Of a stretch of DNA of 24,757 bases, positions 6,633 to 14,135 are shown in pieces. Under the pieces are notes generated by a model. The model worked only from the letters and a program-made list of their open reading frames with translations. It was not told the origin of the DNA and ran no database searches. Every line of letters starts with the position of its first letter. Within the stretch, counting starts at the first letter, position 1. The stretch is from JBFHIZ01 sp041596215 (GTDB taxonomy: Bacteria; Bacillota; Clostridia; Lachnospirales; Lachnospiraceae): positions 1 to 24,757 of the forward strand of contig JBFHIZ010000032.1 of assembly GCA_041596215.1 (NCBI GenBank). The letters are read 5' to 3'. A program made the position numbers and the translations under genes.

Positions 6633-7798
6633 GCAAATTAGATGAATTAATTGAAGAACTTTGCCCAGATGGGGTAGAGTATAAAACACTTGGAAAAATT
6701 TCTCATGTAAGTTCAGGTAAAAATATAAGTAAATCTTTTATACAACAAAATCAAGGAAATTATCCTGTTATTAATAGTGGAAAAGAACCCCTAGGCTATG
6801 TTAATACTTATAATGTAGAAAATAATGAAATAGGAATTACAAGTCGTGGTGCAGGTGTAGGATTTGTATCGTGGACAGAAGGAAAATTTTTCCGAGGTAA
6901 TTTAAATTATGGCTTAACAATATATGAAAATATAAATTTAAATAAGAGATTTTTATATCATGTTTTATTAGAAAAAAAATTTGATATAGAACAATTATGT
7001 ATATTTAGTGGGATTCCTGCATTGAATGCAAGTAATCTTAAGAAGCTGACAATCCCCCTCCCACCTCTACCCGTACAGGAGGAAATTGTACGTATATTGG
7101 ACAATTTCACAGAGCTTACAGCGGAGCTTACAGCGGAGCTTACAGCTAGAAAAAAACAGTATGAGTATTATAGGAGTGAAATTCTACGTTCGAGTAAATC
7201 AGCTCAGGCTAAAACGCTAGGAGAAGCGTGCAATTTTGTAAGAGGACCTTTTGGTGGAAGTTTAAAAAAGGAAATTTTTACAACAGAAGGTTATGCCGTT
7301 TATGAGCAACAACACGCTATCTATGGGGAATTTAAATTTAGATATTTTGTTGATGAACAGAAATTCAAAGAAATGAAAAGATTTGAAGTTAAGCCAGGTG
7401 ACTTAATCATGAGTTGTTCTGGAACTATGGGTAAAATCACCATTATTCCAGATAATGCCCCTGAAGGAATAATTAATCAGGCGTTGTTAAAATTGACGCC
7501 TAAAGAAGGAGTTAATAATAGATTTTTAAAGTATTGCTTTGAGGATTCCATAGCTGCTCAGATGAACGCTAATGCAAAAGGCGGGGCAATAAAGAATGTT
7601 GCATCTGTAGCAGTTCTTAAAAACATTGAAATTCAAATACCATCTATTGATGAGCAATTAAGAATAGTAGCATTACTTGATAAATTTGATACTATTTGTA
7701 ACGACATTTCAACAGGCCTACCTGCTGAAATCGAAGCGCGTAAAAAGCAATATGAATATTATCGAGATAAACTTTTGACATTTAAAGAATTTTCCTAA
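6629..7798 (+). CDS. hsdS: Type I restriction-modification specificity subunit HsdS
   Basis: HsdS chooses the split DNA target. The 389 residues have two target-recognition domains, about 15-145 and 190-345. Each is followed by a conserved helix: LPPLPVQEEIVRILDNF, then ELTAELTAELTA and ARKKQYEYYR (173-182) in the centre, and IPSIDEQLRIVALLDKF, ending in ARKKQYEYYR (370-379), at the C-terminus. The repeated decapeptide shows the circular symmetry of IC-family HsdS proteins. The central ELTA units correspond to the TAEL repeats of EcoR124I/II, which set the gap between the half-sites. The first recognition domain is conspicuously richer in A and T than the flanks, as expected for domain swapping. 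The gene starts inside the hsdM stop (ATGA) and ends 12 bp before hsdR. The actual recognition sequence cannot be read from the protein. Confidence 0.93.
   Translation: MSKLDELIEELCPDGVEYKTLGKISHVSSGKNISKSFIQQNQGNYPVINSGKEPLGYVNTYNVENNEIGITSRGAGVGFVSWTEGKFFRGNLNYGLTIYENINLNKRFLYHVLLEKKFDIEQLCIFSGIPALNASNLKKLTIPLPPLPVQEEIVRILDNFTELTAELTAELTARKKQYEYYRSEILRSSKSAQAKTLGEACNFVRGPFGGSLKKEIFTTEGYAVYEQQHAIYGEFKFRYFVDEQKFKEMKRFEVKPGDLIMSCSGTMGKITIIPDNAPEGIINQALLKLTPKEGVNNRFLKYCFEDSIAAQMNANAKGGAIKNVASVAVLKNIEIQIPSIDEQLRIVALLDKFDTICNDISTGLPAEIEARKKQYEYYRDKLLTFKEFS
7112..7146 (+). repeat. Three tandem 12-bp units in hsdS encoding ELTA repeats
   Basis: The unit GAGCTTACAGCG begins at 7112, 7124 and 7136 (the third ends T instead of G), giving perfect 12-bp periodicity over 35 bp. 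It is in frame and codes E-L-T-A three times (residues 162-173) in the helix between the two recognition domains. Slippage by one unit would keep the frame and change that helix by four residues. Confidence 0.9.
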
Positions 7799-7810
7799 GG
7801 AGGTGAGCAT

Positions 7811-10800
7811 ATGCCATATTTTAATATTGTAGCAGAAACAAATGAAAATACCGTTGTTACTGAGTATGAACCAGTTAAAAATCGCTCTGATAGCTATCAA
7901 AGCGAGGCCGCACTAGAACAAGAGTTTATACGTCTGCTTTGTGAACAAGGCTATGAGTATCTTCCTATTCACACGGAAGCAGATTTAATTGCAAATCTTC
8001 GTACGAAACTTGAAGAACTCAACAATTATCAATTTTCCGATAGCGAATGGGAAAGATTCTTCGCTGACTGCATCGCTAACAAAAATGACGATATTGCAGA
8101 TAAAACTCGTAAAATTCAAGAAGACTATGTTCAAGTACTTAAACGTGATGATGCGCTTTCAAAAAATATCAAATTGATTGATAAGACAAACATACACAAC
8201 AACCGTCTACAAGTTATCAACCAGTATGTCAACGGCAAAGAACAAGGCGCAAAATACGATAATCGCTATGACGTGACCATTCTTGTAAATGGGCTACCTT
8301 TGGTTCATATTGAATTGAAGCGCAGAGGAGTTGCTATTCGTGAAGCCTTTAATCAGATAAATCGCTATCAGCGTGATTCCTTTTGGGCAGGAAGTGGCCT
8401 TTTTGAATATGTGCAGCTTTTTGTTATCTCTAACGGAACAAACACCAAATACTATTCGAATAGTACACGTTTCAACGCAATTAAGGGTGCAGCTTCTGGT
8501 AAAGTAAAAAAAGGTAAAACCAGCAATAGCTTTGAGTTTACATCTTTCTGGGCTGATGCTAAAAATAACGTCATATCAGATTTAATAGACTTCACAAAGA
8601 CTTTTTTTGCAAAGCATTCTCTTTTAAACATTTTAACAAAGTATTGTGTTTTCACTGCAGAAAATATGCTGATGGTTATGCGCCCATATCAGATTACTGC
8701 AACAGAACGAATTCTTAACCGAATTGACATTGCTCATAACTATAAAAAATACGGAAACATTGCTGCCGGAGGATATATTTGGCATACAACAGGCTCTGGT
8801 AAAACGCTAACGTCATTTAAGACTGCCCGACTTGCCTCTCAGCTTCCATACATAGATAAAGTGCTGTTTGTGGTTGATCGTAAGGATTTAGATTATCAAA
8901 CCATGAAAGAATATGACCGTTTTGAAAAAGGAGCTGCCAACAGCAACACATCAACGGCTATTCTTACAAAACAACTGGGTGATAAAAAGTCCCGTATCAT
9001 TATTACAACCATTCAAAAACTATCGACTTTTATTAAGAAAAACAAGGAACACCCGGTTTACAATAAACAAGTTGTGATTATCTTCGATGAATGTCACCGT
9101 AGCCAATTTGGTGATATGCATATCGCCATTGCAGGTGGTGTTGATAAAGATGGGAAAAAGAAAAAAGGTGCTTTCCAAAAATATTATATGTTTGGTTTTA
9201 CCGGAACCCCGATCTTTTCTACGAATTCGGGTTCAAGTAGAAATGGTCTATTATTAACTACAGAACAGACCTTTGGCGACCAACTCCACACATATACTAT
9301 TGTTAATGCAATTAACGATAAAAATGTTTTGCCGTTCCGTGTAGATTATATCAAGACAATCGACTCAGACTATGATATCGATGATGAGCAAGTATGGGAT
9401 ATTAATCGTGAGAAAGCATTTATGGCACCAAAACGTATTTCTCTTGTTACTCGTTACATTTTGGAACACTTTGATCAGAAAACCTACCGAGGAGATAGAT
9501 CCTATATCTTTAATCAACTAACAAATATTTCCGATGTCGCTTCCGCAAAGAGAGGTGCCATTGAGGAGATAAAACAAAAGCAACGTGTTAGCGGATTTAA
9601 CTCCATTTTTGCGGTTGCTTCTGTTTCTATGGCAAAATTGTACTATGACGAGTTTCGCAAACAGATGAATGCAGACCCAACTAAAAAACTAAAGATAGCT
9701 GTGATTTATAGCTATGCACAAAATGAAGAAGAAACTGATGGCCTTCTTGATGAGGAAAACCCTGAGGATACTTCTGCTTTAGATAAAAATTCACGTGATT
9801 TTTTGGAAAAAGCTATAGATGACTATAACAAAATGTTCAATACTACTTATGATACATCTTCTGATAAATTCCAAAATTATTACAAAGATGTATCACTCCG
9901 TATGAAAAACAAGGAACTCGACCTATTAATTGTAGTCAATATGTTTTTAACCGGCTTTGATGCAACAACCTTAAATACACTCTGGGTGGATAAGAATCTT
10001 AAAATGCACGGGCTGATTCAAGCCTTTAGCCGGACTAATCGTATTCTCAACAACATCAAGACATTCGGTAATATTGTGTGCTTCCGTAACCTGCAAAAAC
10101 GTGTTGATAGTGCCATCTCTTTATTTGGTGATGAAGATGCTGGGGGTATTGCTCTTCTTCACAGTTTTAAAGATTACTATCAAGGATATATATCAGAAGA
10201 TAAACACGTGCCTGGATATGTAGATTTAATTAAAGATCTTTCAAATAAGTTTCCGATATCCGAATCACAGATTATAGGTGAGAAAAATCAAAAAGATTTT
10301 ATTGCTTTGTTTGGCGCAATATTACGTATGCGAAATTTACTAGTGTCCTTTGATGAATTTGCTGGTAAAGAAATCATTTCAGAAAGAGATTTGCAAGACT
10401 ACTTAGGTAAATATCAAGACTTAAGGGACGAATGGAAGCGCAAACGTGAAAATGGAGAAAGTACTGATATTATTGATGATATCGTATTTGAAGTCGAACT
10501 CATTAAGCAAATTGAAATCAACATAGATTACATTCTCATGCTGGTTAAAAAATATCATGATACGCACGGTGAAGACAAAGAAGTTATGATTACAATAAAG
10601 AAAGCCATTGATGCCAGCCCAGAACTCCGCAGTAAAAAACAATTAATCGAAACCTTTATTGCCGGAATCAATGACGTAGATGATGTTCTAATTGAATGGA
10701 ATAATTTTGTTGCCGAACAACGTGAAAAAGACCTTGAAGAACTCATTAAAGACGAAAAATTAAAGTCAGAAGAAACTCGAGTTTTCCTAGACCAATCATT

Positions 10801-10972
10801 CAAGCAAGGTGAAGTAAAAACAGTCGGTACAGACATTGACAAAATCATGCCGCCCATAAGCCGTTTTGGTGGTGGGACCCGTGAAAAGAAAAAGCAAACA
10901 GTGATTGACAAATTAAAGGCCTTCTTCGAAAAATATTTTGGAGTAGGTAACTCAAATAAATTTACACAATAA
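7811..10972 (+). CDS. hsdR: Type I restriction enzyme motor/nuclease subunit HsdR
   Basis: HsdR pulls DNA past the bound enzyme using ATP and cuts it when stalled. The nuclease site of the PD-(D/E)xK type is D154, E168 and K170 (RYDVTILV, then HIELKRRG). The same 14-and-2 residue spacing is known for EcoR124I (as I recall, D151/E165/K167). The SF2 motor has TGSGKT with K331, DECH (426-429), GFTGTP, LTGFDA and the arginine-finger motif SRTNR (740-744). The C-terminal helical region (about 850-1053) would bind HsdM. The length of 1053 residues is near EcoR124I's 1038. The ribosome site AAGGAGGTGA precedes the ATG, and the start lies 12 bp after hsdS. All key residues are present, so the system should be able to restrict. 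The operon ends at a strong terminator. Confidence 0.95.
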   Translation: MPYFNIVAETNENTVVTEYEPVKNRSDSYQSEAALEQEFIRLLCEQGYEYLPIHTEADLIANLRTKLEELNNYQFSDSEWERFFADCIANKNDDIADKTRKIQEDYVQVLKRDDALSKNIKLIDKTNIHNNRLQVINQYVNGKEQGAKYDNRYDVTILVNGLPLVHIELKRRGVAIREAFNQINRYQRDSFWAGSGLFEYVQLFVISNGTNTKYYSNSTRFNAIKGAASGKVKKGKTSNSFEFTSFWADAKNNVISDLIDFTKTFFAKHSLLNILTKYCVFTAENMLMVMRPYQITATERILNRIDIAHNYKKYGNIAAGGYIWHTTGSGKTLTSFKTARLASQLPYIDKVLFVVDRKDLDYQTMKEYDRFEKGAANSNTSTAILTKQLGDKKSRIIITTIQKLSTFIKKNKEHPVYNKQVVIIFDECHRSQFGDMHIAIAGGVDKDGKKKKGAFQKYYMFGFTGTPIFSTNSGSSRNGLLLTTEQTFGDQLHTYTIVNAINDKNVLPFRVDYIKTIDSDYDIDDEQVWDINREKAFMAPKRISLVTRYILEHFDQKTYRGDRSYIFNQLTNISDVASAKRGAIEEIKQKQRVSGFNSIFAVASVSMAKLYYDEFRKQMNADPTKKLKIAVIYSYAQNEEETDGLLDEENPEDTSALDKNSRDFLEKAIDDYNKMFNTTYDTSSDKFQNYYKDVSLRMKNKELDLLIVVNMFLTGFDATTLNTLWVDKNLKMHGLIQAFSRTNRILNNIKTFGNIVCFRNLQKRVDSAISLFGDEDAGGIALLHSFKDYYQGYISEDKHVPGYVDLIKDLSNKFPISESQIIGEKNQKDFIALFGAILRMRNLLVSFDEFAGKEIISERDLQDYLGKYQDLRDEWKRKRENGESTDIIDDIVFEVELIKQIEINIDYILMLVKKYHDTHGEDKEVMITIKKAIDASPELRSKKQLIETFIAGINDVDDVLIEWNNFVAEQREKDLEELIKDEKLKSEETRVFLDQSFKQGEVKTVGTDIDKIMPPISRFGGGTREKKKQTVIDKLKAFFEKYFGVGNSNKFTQ

Positions 10973-11056
10973 TTAAACTACCAGAATAAAACACCCATTT
11001 TTATTAATGTGGGCCGTCTGAAAATAACACATTATAAAAACTATTAGTCAAAATTA

Positions 11057-11096
11057 AAACCGACATATAAACTTTTCAATTTATGTGTCGGTTTTT
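11057..11096. terminator. Strong bidirectional terminator between hsdR and the GIY-YIG gene
   Basis: AAACCGACATATAAA (11057-11071) pairs with TTTATGTGTCGGTTT (11080-11094) with one G-T pair, and the right arm runs into a T-run. On the minus strand the hairpin is followed by TTTTAATTTTG. It sits between two convergent genes and can serve both. Confidence 0.85.
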
Positions 11097-11178
11097 GCGT
11101 TATTATTTTAATGTAATATCTCTATATTTTTAATTTAATCGTTTATGCATTTAAAATAGCTTTTATACAAACAGACAT

Positions 11179-12018
11179 TTATATATTATATTCTTTTAAT
11201 TTCTTTCCTGATGCATCAATCCAATACTCCATACCTGAAACATAGCTCTGCAAAACAACATCTGCTGCTGCAGTCGGTGATCCAAAAGTGTAATCTTTTT
11301 CAAAAATAAAATCGATAATAATCTTGTTTTCAACTAACTTGTCTAAAGTTTTAGCATATTTATTCATGAATGTCTTTGATGAGCATTTACTTGCTATTTT
11401 GCTACCCGCACAAACGGTAAAACCATTTTCTGAAACATATCCCTTAGCATCAGTTCCTGTCTTTGACCTACAATAAAAATATGTTTGTGAAGCTGATTCA
11501 TTTTCCTTACTCTTTTCTAAAATATTGTATCCAATCGTACCCATTAACATATCAACGTTATCTGTGAACTCATCCATTGCAGCCTGCTCTGCTCTTTTAA
11601 GAGTCATATTAGGTGACGACTTTCGAGTCAACAATTCATATTTACTAGATGATTTAACCTGTTGACAGTAATAATTCTCTAAGTACTTAATGAGTGCTTT
11701 ATTTAAATCCTTTCCTGAGACGCAGACTGCGTTATTCCAGAAAAATTTCTCTTTGCCTGCATTATTACTCTGAATATGTTGTTTAAGCCTTAAAAGCAGA
11801 TTTTCAGCCTCTCCAACGTATACAGATTCGCCATCTCCGTCATCTTTACAAAACAAAAAGTAGATTCCTGGCTTATCCAATTCAACATCCGAATATGTAC
11901 TTACTTCCTTTCTTGGAATCTTGATTATCATCCCATTCCAATTAAGCATTTCAAGCTCTATAGGCCCATCAGAAGCTCCTGTAGGCAAGAATATATTTAT
12001 TGATTTTGAATACGACAT
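11179..12018 (-). CDS. GIY-YIG nuclease-domain protein with C-terminal DUF4357
   Basis: The nuclease core lies at about 48-125: GIY (51-53), VYVGE (66-70), the catalytic arginine in L-L-L-R-L-K-Q-H (R77) and the metal-binding glutamate in K-Y-L-E-N (E114). All expected active-site residues are there. Residues about 185-275 form a DUF4357 domain (YFYCRSKTGTDAKGYVSENG, then FTVCAGSKIA), a small domain often found next to GIY-YIG nucleases or restriction modules. The ribosome site is GGAGGGAG. The gene runs toward hsdR and is separated from it by the shared terminator, so it is transcribed separately. Proteins of this type are often neighbours of type I R-M systems. Its target is not known, and an accessory restriction or anti-invasion nuclease is the likely role. 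Confidence 0.85.
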   Translation of the reverse strand: MSYSKSINIFLPTGASDGPIELEMLNWNGMIIKIPRKEVSTYSDVELDKPGIYFLFCKDDGDGESVYVGEAENLLLRLKQHIQSNNAGKEKFFWNNAVCVSGKDLNKALIKYLENYYCQQVKSSSKYELLTRKSSPNMTLKRAEQAAMDEFTDNVDMLMGTIGYNILEKSKENESASQTYFYCRSKTGTDAKGYVSENGFTVCAGSKIASKCSSKTFMNKYAKTLDKLVENKIIIDFIFEKDYTFGSPTAAADVVLQSYVSGMEYWIDASGKKLKEYNI

Positions 12019-12081
12019 AGGAAATCTCCCTCCATTTATTATATCAATCTTATCAACTCACCACCAATTTGACAACAATTT

Positions 12082-12119
12082 TGTCCACTCACAAGGCTAA
12101 AAGTAATCCTGTCCACTCA
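12082..12119. repeat. Two direct TGTCCACTCA repeats at the island edge
   Basis: TGTCCACTCA occurs at 12082-12091 and 12110-12119, 28 bp apart, in gene-free DNA between the GIY-YIG gene and rlmD. Repeated GTGGACA-type motifs are a feature of some IS21-family ends, so this may be a solitary remnant of such an element. No transposase is present, and the identity is a guess. Confidence 0.35.
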
Positions 12120-12149
12120 ACCCCATATTTTTGTGGTTTCGGATATATT

Positions 12150-12206
12150 CCCAATAAAAGGAAAATCTGAGAGTCAAACTCATCTGAATGACAAGTCTTA
12201 ACTCTC
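12150..12206 (-). terminator. Probable terminator of rlmD
   Basis: On the minus strand GAGAGT (12206-12201) pairs with ACTCTC (12174-12169), with further AA/TT and ACT/AGT pairs inside. The T-rich tail AGATTTTCCTTTTATT follows. It lies 34 bp after the rlmD stop and has no strong T-run on the plus strand. Confidence 0.45.
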
Positions 12207-12239
12207 GGAAAGCCCTTATTTACTTATATTTCTACACCC

Positions 12240-13652
12240 TTACTTTTCTACCCTTGACATCAATACTACCGTCTCCACGTGAACCGTCCCTGGAAACATA
12301 TCCACCAAACAGACTTTTTTAAGTTGATATCCACGATCCAAAAACACTTCCAAATCCCTCGTAAGACTTGTTGGCTTGCAAGAAATATAAAGCAATTGCT
12401 CCACACCATAATCGATGATTTTTGTCAATGCCTTTGGATGAATTCCATTTCTAGGTGGATCTAAAATAATAAAATCAGGTTTCTCTGTTACTTCATCTAA
12501 AACCTTTAATACATCTCCCGCAATAAAATGACAATTTTTTATCGCATTTAGCGTTGCGTTTTCCTTTGCTGCTGCAACCGCTTCCTCTACAATTTCCACA
12601 CCAACAACTTCCTTTGCAACGGGAGAAAGCATTTGAGCAATGGTTCCCGTTCCACTATATAAATCAAATAACACCTTATCTGCTTTTCCTTCTGCATCTG
12701 TCAATTTTCCTATGTATTCTCTTGCCGTTTCATATAAAACTTCTGCTCCTAAAGAATTGGTCTGAAAAAAAGAAAATTGAGAAATCTTAAATTTCATTCC
12801 TAAGATTTCCTCGTAAAAATAATCTCTACCATATAATATGTCCGTTTCATCACTTTGAACAACATTTGCAAGAGAATCATTTTTTGTATGAAGGATTCCT
12901 ACAATTTTCCCCTCTATCTTTCCTTCTTGTTCGAGTAATCTGATACGATCACGCCATGCTAAAATATCCACTCCCGATTGTGTCGAGGTAATCAACGCCA
13001 CAAGTATTTCTCCCGTACGTTTTCCTTTTCGAATTAGTAAATTTCTTAAAAATCCTTCGTGACGCATACAATGATAAAAAGAAGCATTTTTCTCCTGAAA
13101 ATAAGATAGTGTTTCCTTCGCAAGTAACGAAAAATCATCATCTACAAGATTACAACCATCAATATTTACAATATCATAATAACTTCCTCTTTTATGCATC
13201 CCTAAAGAAAGTGGGCCACCTAAATAGGCATCTCCAAAAGAATATTCCATCTTATTGCGATATGCCTCTTGTAAAGGACTCTTTCTAATTCCTTCAAAAG
13301 AATACTCATTTTCAGGAATTTCTCCTCTTTGTATAAACACCTGATCTAAAAGTTTTTTCACCTGCACACTTTTTAAGTTTAATTGTTCTTCATAAGGAAA
13401 ATTTTGATAATTACACCCACCACATACTCCAAAATAAGGACAATTCGAACCGATTTCTTTTGGTGCTCTCTGTAAGACTTCCATAACAACACCTTCTGCT
13501 CTTCCTTTTTTCTTTTTACGAATTTGAACAGAAACCCTCTGACCTGGGAGCGTGTTTTTTACAGTAATTTCACGGTCTTCGAACTTAAATTTCCCTTTAT
13601 TGGGGAAATCCACTCTCTCAATTATACCCTCTATGATATCTCCTTTTTTCAT
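12240..13652 (-). CDS. rlmD: 23S rRNA (uracil-C5)-methyltransferase, RlmD/RumA family
   Basis: This enzyme methylates a uridine of 23S rRNA (U1939, and in some Gram-positives also U747) using SAM. The N-terminal TRAM domain (about 1-60) is followed by the iron-sulphur cysteines C71-x5-C77-x2-C80 (CPYFGVCGGC) and C167 in DGCNLV. The methyltransferase part has the SAM loop DLYSGTGTIAQ (330-340), the DPPRNG motif (398-403) and the catalytic cysteine C425 in YISCKPTSL. The length of 470 residues fits the family. The ribosome site is AGAGG. It appears to be a single-gene unit with its own promoter (13690-13718) and terminator. From sequence alone it cannot be separated from RlmCD, which has dual specificity in Gram-positives. 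Confidence 0.9.
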   Translation of the reverse strand: MKKGDIIEGIIERVDFPNKGKFKFEDREITVKNTLPGQRVSVQIRKKKKGRAEGVVMEVLQRAPKEIGSNCPYFGVCGGCNYQNFPYEEQLNLKSVQVKKLLDQVFIQRGEIPENEYSFEGIRKSPLQEAYRNKMEYSFGDAYLGGPLSLGMHKRGSYYDIVNIDGCNLVDDDFSLLAKETLSYFQEKNASFYHCMRHEGFLRNLLIRKGKRTGEILVALITSTQSGVDILAWRDRIRLLEQEGKIEGKIVGILHTKNDSLANVVQSDETDILYGRDYFYEEILGMKFKISQFSFFQTNSLGAEVLYETAREYIGKLTDAEGKADKVLFDLYSGTGTIAQMLSPVAKEVVGVEIVEEAVAAAKENATLNAIKNCHFIAGDVLKVLDEVTEKPDFIILDPPRNGIHPKALTKIIDYGVEQLLYISCKPTSLTRDLEVFLDRGYQLKKVCLVDMFPGTVHVETVVLMSRVEK

Positions 13653-13689
13653 CTGTTACCTCTCATTTTTATTTTTCATCTTTATTTCA

Positions 13690-13718
13690 TAAATAGTCTT
13701 TATCTATTTCACCCTCAA
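13690..13718 (-). promoter_or_regulatory. Probable rlmD promoter TTGAGG - 17 bp - TATTTA
   Basis: On the minus strand TTGAGG (13718-13713) and TATTTA (13695-13690) are 17 bp apart, about 38 bp before the rlmD start codon and after the upstream terminator. Confidence 0.4.
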
Positions 13719-13732
13719 AATTAGCATTACAT

Positions 13733-13767
13733 AAAAAATGGAATACTCAAAAAGTATCCCATTTTTT
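13733..13767. terminator. Bidirectional hairpin terminator between the 82-residue gene and rlmD
   Basis: AAAAAATGGAATACT (13733-13747) pairs with AGTATCCCATTTTTT (13753-13767) with one mismatch. On the minus strand, downstream of the small membrane protein gene, the hairpin ends in a T-run. Confidence 0.8.
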
Positions 13768-13795
13768 ATAAACTTAATATGCCAAAAAAATACCT

Positions 13796-14044
13796 TTAGT
13801 CTTCCACTTCTGATTCATCTTCAAAATAATCATCATCTAATTCCTCGTAATCATCAAATCCATCATAAGAATCTGATGAAAAATAACGATAAAGTGCATA
13901 TCCAATTCCAGCCGCAACAACAACTGCTCCAACAACTACAAGAGCAACGACCATAGGAGATTTTTTCTTTTTCTTTTCTTTTCCAAATAATTCGCTTAAT
14001 TTATCCAGTTTTAAATAATCCTCTAATTTCCCTAATTTATTCAT
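13796..14044 (-). CDS. Small single-pass membrane protein with acidic tail, function unknown
   Basis: The 82 residues are built of a basic N-terminal part (GKEKKKKKS, about 21-29), one hydrophobic helix (about 30-50, M-V-V-A-L-V-V-V-G-A-V-V-V-A-A-G-I-G-Y-A-L) and a very acidic tail of D, E and Y. The positive-inside rule puts the N-terminus in the cytoplasm and the tail outside. The GGGAG ribosome site supports translation. The gene lies 91 bp after pcrA with no clear terminator between, so it is probably the last gene of that transcript, ended by the hairpin at 13733-13767. I do not recognise the family. Similar small proteins occur in Clostridia. Confidence 0.7.
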   Translation of the reverse strand: MNKLGKLEDYLKLDKLSELFGKEKKKKKSPMVVALVVVGAVVVAAGIGYALYRYFSSDSYDGFDDYEELDDDYFEDESEVED

Positions 14045-14135
14045 AATCTTACTCCCTTCGTATTTGATATATCCGTTTCTTGATAATTTAAGAATACCAC
14101 TAATTCCCTTTTTTTTCTACTGTTTCATGAAAATT

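Noticed and set aside
10555..10911. A 118-codon minus-strand frame inside hsdR
   Set aside because: Antisense shadow of the HsdR C-terminal coding sequence; serine-rich and without a ribosome site.
13738..13956. A 72-codon plus-strand frame ending in a glutamine-rich run
   Set aside because: It begins inside the terminator hairpin and reads antisense to the alanine/valine membrane helix of the 82-residue protein.
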